DNA from: Treponema sp.
Lineage (GTDB): Bacteria > Spirochaetota > Spirochaetia > Treponematales > Treponemataceae
Direction of reading: 5' to 3'
DNA length: 35,705 bases
Assembly (NCBI GenBank): GCA_024687165.1
Contig: JAILEY010000080.1
Coordinates: forward strand, 1 to 35,705
Shown here piece after piece: positions 1 to 6,992 of this stretch. Position numbers and translations under genes: made by a program. The notes below the pieces were generated by a model. That model ran no database searches and had not been told where the DNA came from. It saw only the letters and a program-made list of their open reading frames with translations. Within the stretch, counting starts at the first letter, position 1, and each line of letters begins with the position of its first letter.

Positions 1-215
1 CATCACAGTTTTATACGCTTTTCTTCCTGTAAGTGCATGAGGCATTTCTTTGAAATTATTGGATTTTAATCGTCGGAGTTTTGCGCGGCTGATTCCGCAT
101 CTCCGTTCCAGCTCCGCAAGATTGACTTTCGCAAGGTCAAACTTTCGTCTTGCTCCATCTTCATATCTTGGAGCGCTTGTGCTAAACTGACTTTAGAGTC
201 ATTATCATTTTTCAT
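1..215 (-). pseudogene. Transposase-like N-terminal fragment with a helix-turn-helix, frameshifted and cut by the window edge
   Basis: On the minus strand a GGGAGG Shine-Dalgarno (219-224) lies just before an ATG at 213-215 that opens MKNDNDSKVSLAQALQ and then ends at a stop within about 50 codons. A second minus-strand frame, open from position 192 to the edge, encodes a basic helix-turn-helix-like stretch: FDLAKVNLAELERRCGISR, followed by KLRRLKSNNF and a short LTGRKAYKT motif. That style of HTH followed by a basic linker is typical of transposase N-termini. The HTH frame has no start codon of its own, so the natural reading is one gene broken by a frameshift. A programmed frameshift, as some insertion sequences use, is possible, but I see no slippery heptamer. 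The rest lies outside the window, and the IS family cannot be named from this fragment. Confidence 0.5.
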
Positions 216-543
216 ATTCCTCCCTGACTGAGTTTCTGGTTACTATTCAGTTTAGAGAGTTTTATATGATTTGATAATGGCTTTTTTAATTGAACTAGAA
301 TTTGGCGATTTCCGCTGGACTTAGGTGTGGCTGAAATCAGCGAACTCTAACAAGCACATGGTTAATATTTGTGGTAAAGAAGCAGTGAAGAGTAAGCTTT
401 TGAAAATCTTGGGTAAATAAACTTAAATTTTATTATAATTATTTTAGTTGAATTAAAAAAAAATAAAATGGGATTTAGTAAATAATTCACGGAATTAGAA
501 ATTAAATTTGCAAAAATATGGATTTTTTATTATACTACATACT
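216..543. other. Non-coding gap upstream of the RloA-like gene
   Basis: About 330 bases without a supportable gene. It holds the leader of the minus-strand transposase-like fragment on its left. A 20-codon plus-strand ORF at 358-420 could be a gene remnant but matches nothing I recognise. On the right is an A/T-rich stretch that probably carries the promoter of the defence pair. A TATAAT occurs at 434-439, but no -35 box is convincingly spaced from it. Confidence 0.5.
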
Positions 544-1782
544 ATGTTGATTCAGTTTTCTGCAAGAAATTTCAAATCCTTTAAGGATTCATTTACTCTT
601 GATTTGTTCACAAATAAAGACGAGTCGGTTTGCCCTATTTATGAACAAGGAAATAATAAAGTTTATCCATCGGCTGTTTTTTACGGCGCTAACGGAAGCG
701 GTAAGTCAAATATTTTAAAAGCCTTTACAATGATGCGCCGCCTTGTGCTGAATGAGGATAAAATCATTCAGTCTACAGATGTGCTTCCTATGAATAGGTT
801 CAAACTTTCTTCTGAGACGGAAGATGATACAACTGCATTTGATATTACTTTTTTTTCAAATGATAAAAAATACAAATATGGTTTTGAATATGATGAGAAA
901 TGTGTATATTCTGAGTATCTTTATGTTTATGAAACAAATCGTCCTACAATTGTGTTTGAATACGATGTTGACGAGAATAACGGCGAAATAAAAATCACAA
1001 AATATGAGGACTTGAAGACTGTTAGACATTTGAAAAATTCTCTTTTTATCGTTGAAGCTGACAGAAATGATAACGAAGAAGCAAAAACTGTGCTAAACTG
1101 GTTTAAGTCAGCTCATTATGTTGAGTATGCTTCTAGACATTCTCTTGCCCCTGATTATTGGGATAATTTAAACAAACCTGCCGTAAAAAAGATATTTCAA
1201 AAATTCATTTCTGATGCGGATATCGGAATAAAAGATATTTTTCAGGATTCCCATAGAGTTAAAAATCCTGACATGATGTTGGGTGTGCCAAAGGGAGCAA
1301 TCCTTGAAGAAGTCTCTGTTAAAACATTACATTCAAAATTTAATTCTGAAAATGAATATTTGGAAGATGAGAAATTTAATCTTTTTGAGGATGAATCTTT
1401 AGGAACTCAAAAATATTTTTATGTAATCGGACCTGTAATAGATACGTTGCAAAAAGGTACGGTTCTTTTTCTTGATGAACTTGACGCAAGCTTACATCCA
1501 ATCCTTACACAAAAGATTCTTTCTTTGTTCAATAATAGAGACTCAAATCCTAACGGGGCACAGCTTATTTTCACTTCACAAGACACAAACCTCTTAAACC
1601 AGAATTTGTTTGATAAAGAGCAAATTTGGTTCGTAGAGAAAGACAAGTATGGCTCATCTCATATAGCAAGTCTTAGTGAATATAAAAATGTTCGTAAAGA
1701 GCACAAAATAGAGCGAAATTATATCATGGGAAAATACGGGGCTATTCCTTATCTTGGTGATTTTAATTTTGAGGAGTTGTAA
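544..1782 (+). CDS. RloA / AbiLi-type AAA-family ATPase (anti-phage defence)
   Basis: A 412-residue cytoplasmic ATPase of the OLD/RloA-like AAA family. The N-terminus MLIQFSARNFKSFKD is the usual start of this family, so I place the start at ATG 544 rather than an in-frame TTG at 508. Neither has a clear Shine-Dalgarno. A Walker A GANGSGKS lies at residues 48-55. A Walker B LFLDELDASLHP follows near 306-317, with a switch-like FTSQDTNLL near 343. The region between is long and divergent, as in RloA proteins. Its stop overlaps the start of the next gene (TAATG), and that partner carries an RloB domain. The pairing is what identifies it as the ATPase half of an AbiL-type abortive-infection system, presumably sensing phage and controlling the RloB effector. 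The role is inferred from family and neighbour. Confidence 0.85.
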   Translation: MLIQFSARNFKSFKDSFTLDLFTNKDESVCPIYEQGNNKVYPSAVFYGANGSGKSNILKAFTMMRRLVLNEDKIIQSTDVLPMNRFKLSSETEDDTTAFDITFFSNDKKYKYGFEYDEKCVYSEYLYVYETNRPTIVFEYDVDENNGEIKITKYEDLKTVRHLKNSLFIVEADRNDNEEAKTVLNWFKSAHYVEYASRHSLAPDYWDNLNKPAVKKIFQKFISDADIGIKDIFQDSHRVKNPDMMLGVPKGAILEEVSVKTLHSKFNSENEYLEDEKFNLFEDESLGTQKYFYVIGPVIDTLQKGTVLFLDELDASLHPILTQKILSLFNNRDSNPNGAQLIFTSQDTNLLNQNLFDKEQIWFVEKDKYGSSHIASLSEYKNVRKEHKIERNYIMGKYGAIPYLGDFNFEEL

Positions 1783-2495
1783 TGCCAAGAAAAAGTCATG
1801 CATCATTTAAAACTACAGCTCCTGAAGTTCGTAAAGGGGAAAGTCTTTTCCAGAAAAAGGCTTTTTTAATTGCATGTGAAGGAGTTTGTACAGAGCCAAA
1901 TTATATAAAAAACTTGGTGAAAATTGAAAAATTAAACAAGAATATTGCAGAAGGTACAACCGTAATAATTGCGCCTCATCAACATTCTGATCCATGTGGT
2001 GTTCTTACAGATTTATTATCTATATCTGATAAAGAAGATTTTGATGAATGCTGGATTGTTATAGATAGAGACGCTAAAGAATTTAAAGGTAAAGGCTTTG
2101 GTGGTCATACGAAAGAAAATTTTGATAAAGCAATAAAATATGCCTCAGAGAACAATATAAAAGTCGCTTTTTCTAATCCATGTTTTGAATTATGGATTGT
2201 TCTGCATTTTGAATACAGAGATACAGAATGTTCACGAGAATCTATTCAAAAGAAAGCATTAGAAAAAGTTAATTCTTTGCTTCCTCAAAATAAAAAATTG
2301 AAAAATGTTGATGAATTAAAGAGTTTTGACGAATTGTATTCTATTTTGAAAGATAAAACTTCTTTAGCAATAAAGTTTTCAGAAAAACTCTCTGAAAACG
2401 AAGCAAAACAGAAAAATCCTTCTACAAGTGTGCATAGGCTTGTTAGTACAATTACTACAAGTACAATGTTACATATTGGGGATGAAAATAAATGA
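1782..2495 (+). CDS. RloB / AbiLii-type protein, TOPRIM-like nuclease partner of RloA
   Basis: A 237-residue protein with the RloB domain. The motif CEGVCTEPNYIKNL near residues 32-45 has the conserved acidic E-G entry of TOPRIM-like folds. WIVIDRDAKE near 95-105 gives the D-x-D metal-binding pair, and SNPCFELWIVLHFE near 133-146 is the RloB signature. Translation is coupled to RloA: a GAGGAG lies 5 nt before the ATG, and the ATG overlaps the upstream TAA. RloA-RloB pairs are known as an abortive-infection defence (AbiL) and often sit inside restriction loci. The likely effector action is nucleic-acid cleavage, but that is inference. The stop overlaps the next ATG (ATGA), so the RhuM-like gene was part of the same operon. 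Confidence 0.85.
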   Translation: MPRKSHASFKTTAPEVRKGESLFQKKAFLIACEGVCTEPNYIKNLVKIEKLNKNIAEGTTVIIAPHQHSDPCGVLTDLLSISDKEDFDECWIVIDRDAKEFKGKGFGGHTKENFDKAIKYASENNIKVAFSNPCFELWIVLHFEYRDTECSRESIQKKALEKVNSLLPQNKKLKNVDELKSFDELYSILKDKTSLAIKFSEKLSENEAKQKNPSTSVHRLVSTITTSTMLHIGDENK

Positions 2496-3022
2496 AAAAA
2501 AATCAATCTAAAGATATCTCAATAAAAAGTTCCGCTGCAGAATATCTTACTTACATTGCCGCAACAGGTGATGCTCCAGAAAGCTATGAAATGAGATATG
2601 AGGATGAAAACATTTGGTTGACCCAAAAAATGATGGCGACTTTATATGATGTTGATGTTAGAACTATAAATGATCATATCCAGAAAATTTATTCTGATGA
2701 AGAACTGACTCAAGAGGCAACTATCCGAAATTTTCGGATAGTTCAGCAGGAAGGAGCAAGAACTGTATCTAGAGAACTTATGCACTATAATCTTCAGATG
2801 ATTATTGCTGTTGGTTTTAAAGTAAATAATGAGCGTGCTGTTCGATTTAGAAAATGGGCCGGGCAGATTGTTAAGGATTATACAATTCAAGGCTGGACTA
2901 TGGACAAAGAGCGCCTGAAAAAAGGGCACATGTTCACAGATGAATACTTTGATCGCCAGCTTGAGCAGATTAGAGAAATAAGACTTTCAGAAAGTGTATC
3001 CTGTATTGAAATATTATCATAA
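2492..3022 (+). pseudogene. RhuM-family protein, missing its C-terminal half
   Basis: The first about 165 residues are a clear RhuM (virulence RhuM) family N-terminus, with IWLTQKMMATLYDVDVRTIN, the IRNFRIVQQEG segment, a YNLQMIIAVGFKVNNERAVRFRKWA core and GWTMDKERLKKG. Family members usually run to about 330-350 residues, continuing from REIRLSE into an RRFYQK-type stretch. Here the reading frame leaves the family after REIRLSE (near base 2990) and stops nine codons later. The natural explanation is a deletion that fused the middle of the gene to sequence just upstream of the next gene. RhuM genes commonly accompany restriction and Rlo genes, which fits the neighbours. The product may still be made, since its start is intact and coupled to rloB. 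Confidence 0.75.
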
Positions 3023-3035
3023 GGAGGAATTTACC

Positions 3036-3305
3036 ATGAATGTTGATATAGGAAAATTTGGTGATGTTCTTAATTCTCGTCCTGCGGGTCATGATGCATT
3101 TTTGATGGCTAAAGCGTATATTTTTAATGCTTTACAGGAAAACGAAGTCCTTTGCCTTGATTTTTCGAATGTAAAGGTTTTGACGCCTTCATGGGCGGAT
3201 GAATTTATTTCAGGAATCAAAAACACATATAAAAATAATTTGAATTTTATAAACACGCATAATGAGTCTGTTAAAGCTTCTCTAAAATGGTGTATAAATG
3301 ACTAA
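3036..3305 (+). CDS. STAS-like DUF4325 protein
   Basis: An 89-residue protein preceded by a strong AAGGAGGA (3021-3028). It starts MNVDIGKFGDVLNSRPAG and carries the STAS-like signature: CLDFSNVKVLTPSWADEFI followed by a short helix and strand. DUF4325 proteins resemble anti-sigma-antagonist STAS domains and are usually found beside histidine-kinase-like ATPases in accessory regions. No such ATPase follows here, so the partner may be lost. The gene looks complete. It overlaps the next small ORF by 8 nt. Confidence 0.7.
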   Translation: MNVDIGKFGDVLNSRPAGHDAFLMAKAYIFNALQENEVLCLDFSNVKVLTPSWADEFISGIKNTYKNNLNFINTHNESVKASLKWCIND

Positions 3306-3372
3306 TCTTTTACAAATTAATATTTACGAAGAAAACCAAGGTTTTCTGAAAGCTAAAGGAGCTGCACTATGA
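3298..3372 (+). CDS. 24-codon ORF, possible remnant
   Basis: An ATG overlapping the end of the DUF4325 gene opens a 24-residue frame, starting MTNLLQINIYEENQ, that closes at a TGA overlapping the ATG of the DUF3990 fragment. The overlapping start and stop are operon-like. The product is too short to recognise and may be two gene ends joined by a deletion. Confidence 0.25.
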   Translation: MTNLLQINIYEENQGFLKAKGAAL

Positions 3373-3491
3373 ACGAGTTGGAAAATGGAATGATCTTGTA
3401 TCACGGAAGTTATTGTGTTGTAGAAAATCCTGATTTGAAGAAATGTGCTGCTTTTAAAGATTTTGGACTCGACTGCGATTATGGCAAATGA
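3369..3491 (+). pseudogene. DUF3990 protein, only the N-terminal 35-40 residues left
   Basis: An AAAGGAG lies 9 nt before the ATG. The product starts MNELENGMILYHGSYCVVEN and goes on PDLKKCAAFKDFG. The LYHGS...PDL..C...FKDFG pattern is the diagnostic start of DUF3990 proteins (about 150 residues, ADP-ribosyltransferase-like). Where the family continues GKGFYLTTD, this frame reads LDCDYGK and stops. The break falls about 10 bases before the ATG of the next gene, so a deletion removed the rest of the gene. A product of this size cannot keep the catalytic fold. Confidence 0.7.
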
Positions 3492-3702
3492 TAAAACTTT
3501 GTTTGCAATGGACTTAACAGCTTTAATGGCTGTTGAGCAGCTTTCTAAAGAAACAAATCAGCCTATAGAAAAAATTCTTCTGGATTTTATGGAATCTAAT
3601 GCGGCAAAAATGCTTTATGATGATTCAACAAAACTCTGGTGGGACGGACCTTCTGCAACGGCAGAGGAATTTAAAAACAGTCTGTTTGTTTATAGACAGT
3701 AG
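3481..3702 (+). CDS. Small protein of the DUF3990 neighbourhood
   Basis: A 73-residue acidic protein starting MANDKTLFAMDLTALMAVEQ, with MLYDDSTKLWWDGPSATAE near its C-terminus. From memory, similar LYDD..KLWWDGPS proteins sit directly beside DUF3990 genes in gut bacteria, which would make it a companion of the truncated upstream gene. An antitoxin-like role is possible but not shown. The start ATG 3481 lies inside the DUF3990 remnant and has no good Shine-Dalgarno. An in-frame start at 3445 would add residues read from the DUF3990 fragment in another frame, so I reject it. Confidence 0.6.
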   Translation: MANDKTLFAMDLTALMAVEQLSKETNQPIEKILLDFMESNAAKMLYDDSTKLWWDGPSATAEEFKNSLFVYRQ

Positions 3703-3833
3703 TAATTAAAAAAAATGAATAGAATATCATTATAAGTAGAAACTAGAAAAATCTTCCCCTTTATGCTATCCTATGACAATTAATAATAATTTGATTTAAT
3801 TTAGTTTGTAGAATAGATTCAGGAGCTTTTTTT

Positions 3834-4913
3834 ATGTCGAACAAAACAGCACTTATTACAGGTATTACCGGTCAGGACGGTTCGTTTCTTGCAGAATTTC
3901 TTTTGGAAAAAGGCTACGAGGTTCACGGTATTATCCGCCGTTCTTCTTCTTTTAATACTGGCCGCATTGAGCACCTGTATCTTGAAACTGCATTAAAGGA
4001 TATGCACGAGGCACGCCGCATTCAGCTGCATTATGGTGATCTTACAGACAGCGAAAGCCTTATCCGCCTGATTCGCGAAATTAAGCCTGCAGAAATTTAT
4101 AATCTTGGTGCACAGAGTCATGTTCAGGTTTCTTTTGAAGTTCCTGAATACACTGCAGATTGTGACGCAACCGGTGTACTCCGTATTCTTGAGGCGGTTC
4201 ACTTCCTTGGAATGGAAAAGACTTGCCGTATTTATCAGGCTTCTACTTCTGAACTTTTTGGTCTTGTTCAGGAAGTTCCTCAGAAAGAAACAACTCCTTT
4301 TTATCCGCGCTCTCCTTATGCTGTTGCAAAGATGTACGGTTTTTGGATTATGAAGAACTATCGCGAATCTTACGGCATGTTCTGCTCAAACGGTATTCTT
4401 TTTAATCACGAATCAGAGCGTCGTGGTGAAACCTTCGTAACACGTAAAATTACTTTGGCTGCTTCACGTATTGCACAGGGCCTTCAGAAAAAACTTTACC
4501 TTGGAAATCTCAACGCTCTCCGAGATTGGGGATATGCAAAAGATTATGTTGAATGTATGTGGCTAATTCTTCAGCAAGACAAGCCGGATGATTTCGTAGT
4601 TGCAACTGGTGAGCAGCACTCAGTTCGTGAGTTCTGTCTTTATGCTTTCCGCGAAGCCAGAATTGAAATTGAATTCAAAGGCGAAGGTGTAAACGAGAAG
4701 GGCTACAACAAAGCAACCGGTGAAGTTCTTATTGAAGTAGACCCAAAATATTTCCGTCCTGCAGAAGTAGAAACTTTGCTCGGAGATCCTACAAAAGCAA
4801 AATCAGTTCTTGGCTGGAACCCGACAAAAACTAGCTTCCCAGAACTTGTTAAAATCATGATGAAACATGACATGGAATATGTTAAACAGGAAAAAATATT
4901 GCATAAGAGATAA
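3834..4913 (+). CDS. gmd: GDP-mannose 4,6-dehydratase
   Basis: A 359-residue short-chain dehydrogenase of the extended class, converting GDP-D-mannose to GDP-4-keto-6-deoxymannose in the cytoplasm. The NAD(P)-binding GITGQDGS sits at residues 9-16, followed by [11 protein letters not shown]. The STSELFG segment gives the catalytic Ser/Thr-Glu. The YxxxK pair is in YAVAKMY, and [17 protein letters not shown] is characteristic of Gmd. The length matches the family. An AGGAG lies before the ATG. It supplies the substrate of the fcl product, which is encoded two genes downstream after an inserted toxin-antitoxin module, so the original gmd-fcl operon has been interrupted. Upstream, no clean -35/-10 pair stood out; a TAGAAT at 3809-3814 is a possible -10. 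Confidence 0.95.
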   Translation: MSNKTALITGITGQDGSFLAEFLLEKGYEVHGIIRRSSSFNTGRIEHLYLETALKDMHEARRIQLHYGDLTDSESLIRLIREIKPAEIYNLGAQSHVQVSFEVPEYTADCDATGVLRILEAVHFLGMEKTCRIYQASTSELFGLVQEVPQKETTPFYPRSPYAVAKMYGFWIMKNYRESYGMFCSNGILFNHESERRGETFVTRKITLAASRIAQGLQKKLYLGNLNALRDWGYAKDYVECMWLILQQDKPDDFVVATGEQHSVREFCLYAFREARIEIEFKGEGVNEKGYNKATGEVLIEVDPKYFRPAEVETLLGDPTKAKSVLGWNPTKTSFPELVKIMMKHDMEYVKQEKILHKR

Positions 4914-4934
4914 TAAGTACTACAATTATTATTC

Positions 4935-4963
4935 TTGACGGTTTTGCATTTCCTAATTATATT
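4935..4963 (+). promoter_or_regulatory. Sigma70-type promoter of the toxin-antitoxin module
   Basis: TTGACG at 4935-4940 and TATATT at 4958-4963 are separated by 17 bp, close to consensus. The -10 ends 11 nt before the ATG of the Panacea gene, predicting a leader of only about 5 nt. It gives the module transcription independent of gmd. Confidence 0.65.
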
Positions 4964-4974
4964 TGAATTTAGTT

Positions 4975-5535
4975 ATGAATACGGAAAAACTTTTTCAGAC
5001 TGTTGCGTATATTTTGTATCGCAACGATGACGAAATGGATTATTATAATCTCATCAAAGAATGTTATATTGCTGATCGTAAATCGATTGCAAAAACGGGA
5101 CATTCAATAACAGGGGATGATTATGTTTCTATGAATCGTGGACCTGTCCTGAAAAATCTGTATTCGTTCATCAAAAATAATAATACTGATGAAACAGTTC
5201 AGACAAAATGGAATGAGTGTTTTTCTGTTGATGATAATCATAGAATTCGTATACTCAAAAAAGATATTTCTGACGATTATCTTTCACGTTTTGAAGAAAA
5301 TGTTTTGAATGAAGTCTGTCAGAAATTCTATAAATATTCTTATCAGGATATGAAAAAATACGCTCATTCCGCCGGAGTCTTCCCTGAATGGGAACCTGTA
5401 GAAAAGGGTGTAGAAAAAGTCCTTACAATGCATTCAATTATGAGTGCACTAAAAATCCCAGAAAATGCGATTCAGATACTTCTTGAAGAACAGAAGGTAT
5501 TTGAGCAAGAGGCAGCCTTATTTCAGTCGAATTAG
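4975..5535 (+). CDS. Panacea-domain (SocA-like, DUF4065) antitoxin
   Basis: A 186-residue protein starting MNTEKLFQTVAYILYR. It shows the Panacea layout: an N-terminal KLFQTVAYIL helix, then YNLIKECYIADRKSIAKTG, the G..ITGDDYVSMNRGPVLKNLY core and a helical C-terminus. Panacea domains are antitoxin domains paired with many unrelated toxins; SocA of Caulobacter is the best-known member. I use ATG 4975 because the in-frame TTG 4963 overlaps the -10 box. There is no Shine-Dalgarno, which fits the short leader predicted from the promoter. The gene right after it reads as a PemK-like toxin. The position between gmd and fcl suggests insertion of a stabilising module. Confidence 0.85.
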   Translation: MNTEKLFQTVAYILYRNDDEMDYYNLIKECYIADRKSIAKTGHSITGDDYVSMNRGPVLKNLYSFIKNNNTDETVQTKWNECFSVDDNHRIRILKKDISDDYLSRFEENVLNEVCQKFYKYSYQDMKKYAHSAGVFPEWEPVEKGVEKVLTMHSIMSALKIPENAIQILLEEQKVFEQEAALFQSN

Positions 5536-5561
5536 AGCCGGGCGCCGCTTTTCGCGGGATT

Positions 5562-5921
5562 GTGGACACTGCACAAGACGGAAAAAAATATAAGCATCTT
5601 AGAATCGTCATTTCTCATATTTCAGAAGATAACAGGGCTTTAGTTATTCCTGTATCTACAATTCATTCTGAATCTCAGATGTATGATGACACTTGCATTC
5701 TGTTACAGGGAGAACACAGTTTTCTAACTGAACAAAAGTCTTATGCTGTTTACTCAAAAGCAGAAGCTTTAAGTCAAAAAGATTTAGATGATTTGGAGCG
5801 AAACAATAAGTTGATATCTTATGAAGATGTTTCAGTTGATTTGCTTCAGAGGTTGCAGGAAGGAGCCAGAAATTCTCCATATCTTGCAAAAATCTTTACT
5901 AAATATTTTAGTGATTTTTAA
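5562..5921 (+). CDS. PemK/MazF-like toxin paired with the Panacea antitoxin; start uncertain
   Basis: From GTG 5562 the product has 119 residues. HLRIVISHISEDNRALVIPV, the D-x-x-C (DDTCILL) and the SYAVYSKAEALS segments follow the strand order of PemK/MazF-like SH3-fold endoribonucleases, as far as I can recognise by eye. The same frame stays open upstream to 5505, with no ATG, GTG or TTG. It reads SLISVELEPGAAFRGIVDTA, which looks like the missing first strand of the fold. Either the true start is a rare codon such as ATT, or a frameshift has cut off the original start, or GTG 5562 gives a shortened protein. The reading overlaps the end of the antitoxin gene, as expected for a coupled module. 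Toxin identity is inference from position and pattern. Confidence 0.6.
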   Translation: MDTAQDGKKYKHLRIVISHISEDNRALVIPVSTIHSESQMYDDTCILLQGEHSFLTEQKSYAVYSKAEALSQKDLDDLERNNKLISYEDVSVDLLQRLQEGARNSPYLAKIFTKYFSDF

Positions 5922-5945
5922 TTAAGCAAAAGGAAAGAAAATATT

Positions 5946-6923
5946 ATGAATAAAACTTCAAAAATTTATGTAGCAGGTCACCGAGGACTTGTAGGCGGTT
6001 CTATTATTCGTTGTCTTAAGGAAAAAGGCTACACAAACATTATTACAAGAACTCATAGTGAACTTGATTTACTCAATCAGGCTGCAGTAAATGAATTCTT
6101 TGCTGCTGAAAAACCTGAATATGTTTTTCTTGCAGCTGCTCATGTTGGCGGTATTGGTGCAAACTCAACTTATCCTGCTGATTTTATCTATCAGAATATG
6201 GTGATCGGATTTAACGTTGTTGAAGCTGCCCGTGTAAATGGTGTAAAAAAATTGATGAACCTTGGTTCTACCTGTATCTATCCAAAGATGGCAGAGCAAC
6301 CGATTAAAGAGGAATCACTTCTTACAGGACCGCTTGAACCGACAAACGATGCCTATGCTCTTGCAAAAATTTCTGTCATTAAACTTTGTACTGCTTATAA
6401 CAAACAGTTTGGTACGAATTTCCTTTCTGTAATGCCGACAAATCTTTATGGTCTTGGTGATAACTACGAGCTTCAGGGAAGCCATGTTTTCCCTGCAATG
6501 ATCCGCAAGTTCCATGAGGCAAAGGCGGGTGGGGATGATGTAGTTCATCTCTGGGGTGACGGTTCTCCTTTACGAGAGTTTTTGTATGCCGGAGATTTAG
6601 CAGATGCTGTTGTTTATCTTATGGAAAACAAAGATGCTTCTGATTTGCGCACTCCAACTGGAGACTTTGTGAATGTTGGAACTGGCAAAGAGTGTACAAT
6701 TAAAGAACTTGCAGAAACAATTGAAGACGTTGTATATGCTGATGTCCGCAAAGACGGACGCCATTGTCGTATGAAATGGGATTCATCAAAACCGAATGGT
6801 ACTCCAAGAAAACTTTGTGATGTAACCCGATTGAACGCTCTTGGATGGAAAGCAAAGGTTGATGTTCGCGAAGGTGTAGAAATCGCTTACGATGACTTCT
6901 TACATGGAGATGTGAGAAAATAG
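5946..6923 (+). CDS. fcl: GDP-L-fucose synthase
   Basis: A 325-residue SDR enzyme performing the 3,5-epimerisation and NADPH-dependent 4-reduction that turns GDP-4-keto-6-deoxymannose into GDP-L-fucose. Visible marks are the nucleotide-binding GHRGLVGGSI at residues 11-20, FLAAAHVGGIGAN, the NLGSTCIYP Ser-Cys segment, the YALAKIS YxxxK pair, PTNLYGLGDNY and HV.PA.I.KFHEA. An AAAGGAAAG lies before the ATG. With gmd it completes GDP-fucose synthesis; the GDP-mannose comes from the manC product downstream. No terminator is evident before the convergent HipA-like gene. Confidence 0.95.
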   Translation: MNKTSKIYVAGHRGLVGGSIIRCLKEKGYTNIITRTHSELDLLNQAAVNEFFAAEKPEYVFLAAAHVGGIGANSTYPADFIYQNMVIGFNVVEAARVNGVKKLMNLGSTCIYPKMAEQPIKEESLLTGPLEPTNDAYALAKISVIKLCTAYNKQFGTNFLSVMPTNLYGLGDNYELQGSHVFPAMIRKFHEAKAGGDDVVHLWGDGSPLREFLYAGDLADAVVYLMENKDASDLRTPTGDFVNVGTGKECTIKELAETIEDVVYADVRKDGRHCRMKWDSSKPNGTPRKLCDVTRLNALGWKAKVDVREGVEIAYDDFLHGDVRK

Positions 6924-6992
6924 AATCTTTTAAGAAACAACAGTTTGTGAATATTTTTTTTAGCTGTTGACAGGGGCTTGATTGATCAGGTG

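Noticed and set aside
358-420. 20-codon plus-strand ORF between the transposase fragment and RloA
   Set aside because: No Shine-Dalgarno, too short, no match; listed only inside the gap description.
508-543. TTG start for RloA
   Set aside because: The family begins at MLIQFSARNF (ATG 544), and the extra 12 residues have no counterpart.
3773-3814. Promoter for gmd
   Set aside because: A possible -10 (TAGAAT) exists, but no -35 lies 16-18 bp away.
6924-6992. Terminator after fcl
   Set aside because: Only a 6-bp CAACAG/CTGTTG pairing without a T-run after the stem.
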